Positions 5,879-6,414 of a stretch of DNA of 6,414 nt are shown piece after piece. The notes beneath the pieces were generated by a model that saw only the letters and a program-made list of their open reading frames with translations, did not search any database and was not told where the DNA came from. This stretch comes from Bacteroidota bacterium (GTDB taxonomy: Bacteria; Bacteroidota; Bacteroidia; Bacteroidales; UBA10428). Position 1 is the first letter of the stretch. Every line of letters begins with the position of its first letter. The DNA is taken from NCBI GenBank assembly GCA_024640925.1, contig JAHEEB010000255.1:1-6414 (forward strand), written 5' to 3'. The position numbers and the translations under genes were made by a program.

Positions 5879-6414
5879 CTAAACATAACCCTTTATCTCA
5901 TTACGGATTCGCTTTAAAGCTTCAGATATTTGATTTTCAACCGTTTTTATTGACAGGTTAAGTTTTTCTGCAATGTCTTTATATTTCATCTCGCTATTCC
6001 TGCTCAATTCAAATATTTCCCTGCATTTTTCAGGCAAATGATCAATTGCATAATTTATTTTATTTCTTAGCTCATCGTAAAACAATTGCCCCGACAAGTC
6101 ATCTTTTAAGGCTATATAATTCATTTGTAGCTCACTAAAATTCTTTTGGGTAAACTCGTTGTACCTTTTTTTTGCAGTTGCCTTTTTTAGGTAGTTAAGG
6201 CAATCGTTGCGGATAATGGTAAATAATAAAGCTTCAAGGTTTGTGTTATCGGCAAGATTATCCCTGATTTCCCATAATTTAAGAAATGTTTCCTGTACAA
6301 ATTCGCGGGCAATTTCTTTATTTATAACATATTCATTGGCATAATAAAGCAATTTTCCATAATAACTATGAAATACATGTTCAAAGGTTTTTTGATCACC
6401 TTTCTTTAATTGAT
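5879..6414 (-). CDS. ECF-type RNA polymerase sigma factor, Bacteroides-expansion type (5' end beyond the window)
   Basis: The frame is open from the right edge to a TAG at 5881-5879, with 177 visible codons. A TTG at 6352-6350 could be taken as a start, but the frame continues upstream with family-typical sequence (LKKGDQKTFEHVFHSYYGKL), so the TTG is an internal leucine codon. Only a few N-terminal residues are probably missing. Counting from the first visible codon, region 2 covers about 5-75, with the core-binding motif EFVQETFLKLWE at 37-48. Region 4 covers about 122-172, with the helix-turn-helix MKYKDIAEKLNLSIKTVENQ at 142-161 and LKRIR at the end. It should direct RNA polymerase to promoters of the linked susC/susD-type genes when released or activated by the FecR-like protein. 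Its target promoter sequence cannot be told from this window. Confidence 0.95.
   Translation of the reverse strand, partial: QLKKGDQKTFEHVFHSYYGKLLYYANEYVINKEIAREFVQETFLKLWEIRDNLADNTNLEALLFTIIRNDCLNYLKKATAKKRYNEFTQKNFSELQMNYIALKDDLSGQLFYDELRNKINYAIDHLPEKCREIFELSRNSEMKYKDIAEKLNLSIKTVENQISEALKRIRNEIKGYV

Noticed and set aside
5662..5886. A 74-codon minus-strand frame overlapping the end of the sigma gene by 8 nt
   Set aside because: Its sequence is largely the translation of the intergenic repeat patch (for example MPQRLYGKRKPQRPKFTK), with no recognisable domain or good leader. Such frames often arise from this repeat type.

Overview
This AT-rich window holds one minus-strand gene cluster typical of Bacteroidota. 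Reading 5'->3' on the minus strand (right to left in these coordinates) it contains: an ECF sigma factor whose 5' end lies beyond the right edge; a long intergenic stretch with a degraded repeat; a FecR-type anti-sigma factor; a short intergenic stretch with two hairpins; a full-length SusC/RagA-family TonB-dependent transporter with an N-terminal STN signalling domain; a hairpin-bearing gap; and the first 185 codons of a SusD/RagB-family surface lipoprotein that runs off the left edge. The phylum call rests on the SusC/SusD pair, the Bacteroides-expansion style of the sigma factor, the DUF4974-like C-terminus of the anti-sigma factor, the lipoprotein export signal after the SusD cysteine, and A-rich leaders in place of Shine-Dalgarno sites. 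The genus cannot be fixed from sequence alone; a Bacteroidales-like lineage is a reasonable guess.

Layout: 1-555 susD-like (3' truncated by the window); 556-656 gap with an 11-bp perfect inverted repeat and a possible hairpin over the susD start; 657-4199 susC-like; 4200-4356 leader with two bulged 8-bp hairpins and an 8-bp tandem repeat at the fecR stop; 4357-5490 fecR-like; 5491-5878 non-coding, with a 10-bp inverted repeat and a patch of degenerate CTTTGTG/CCTTTGCGGC repeats; 5879-6414 ECF sigma factor, open to the window edge.

How the genes fit together: the SusD lipoprotein and SusC barrel would form an outer-membrane pair that captures and imports a ligand, often an oligosaccharide in this family. 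The STN domain of SusC can contact the periplasmic C-terminus of FecR, which in turn controls the sigma factor and so expression of susC/susD. No carbohydrate-active enzyme or other substrate-defining gene is in view, so the ligand is unknown. I do not see a clearly new system. The points most worth a second look are the intergenic RNA structures, the repeat patch that separates sigma from anti-sigma, and the matching STN-like modules in SusC and FecR.
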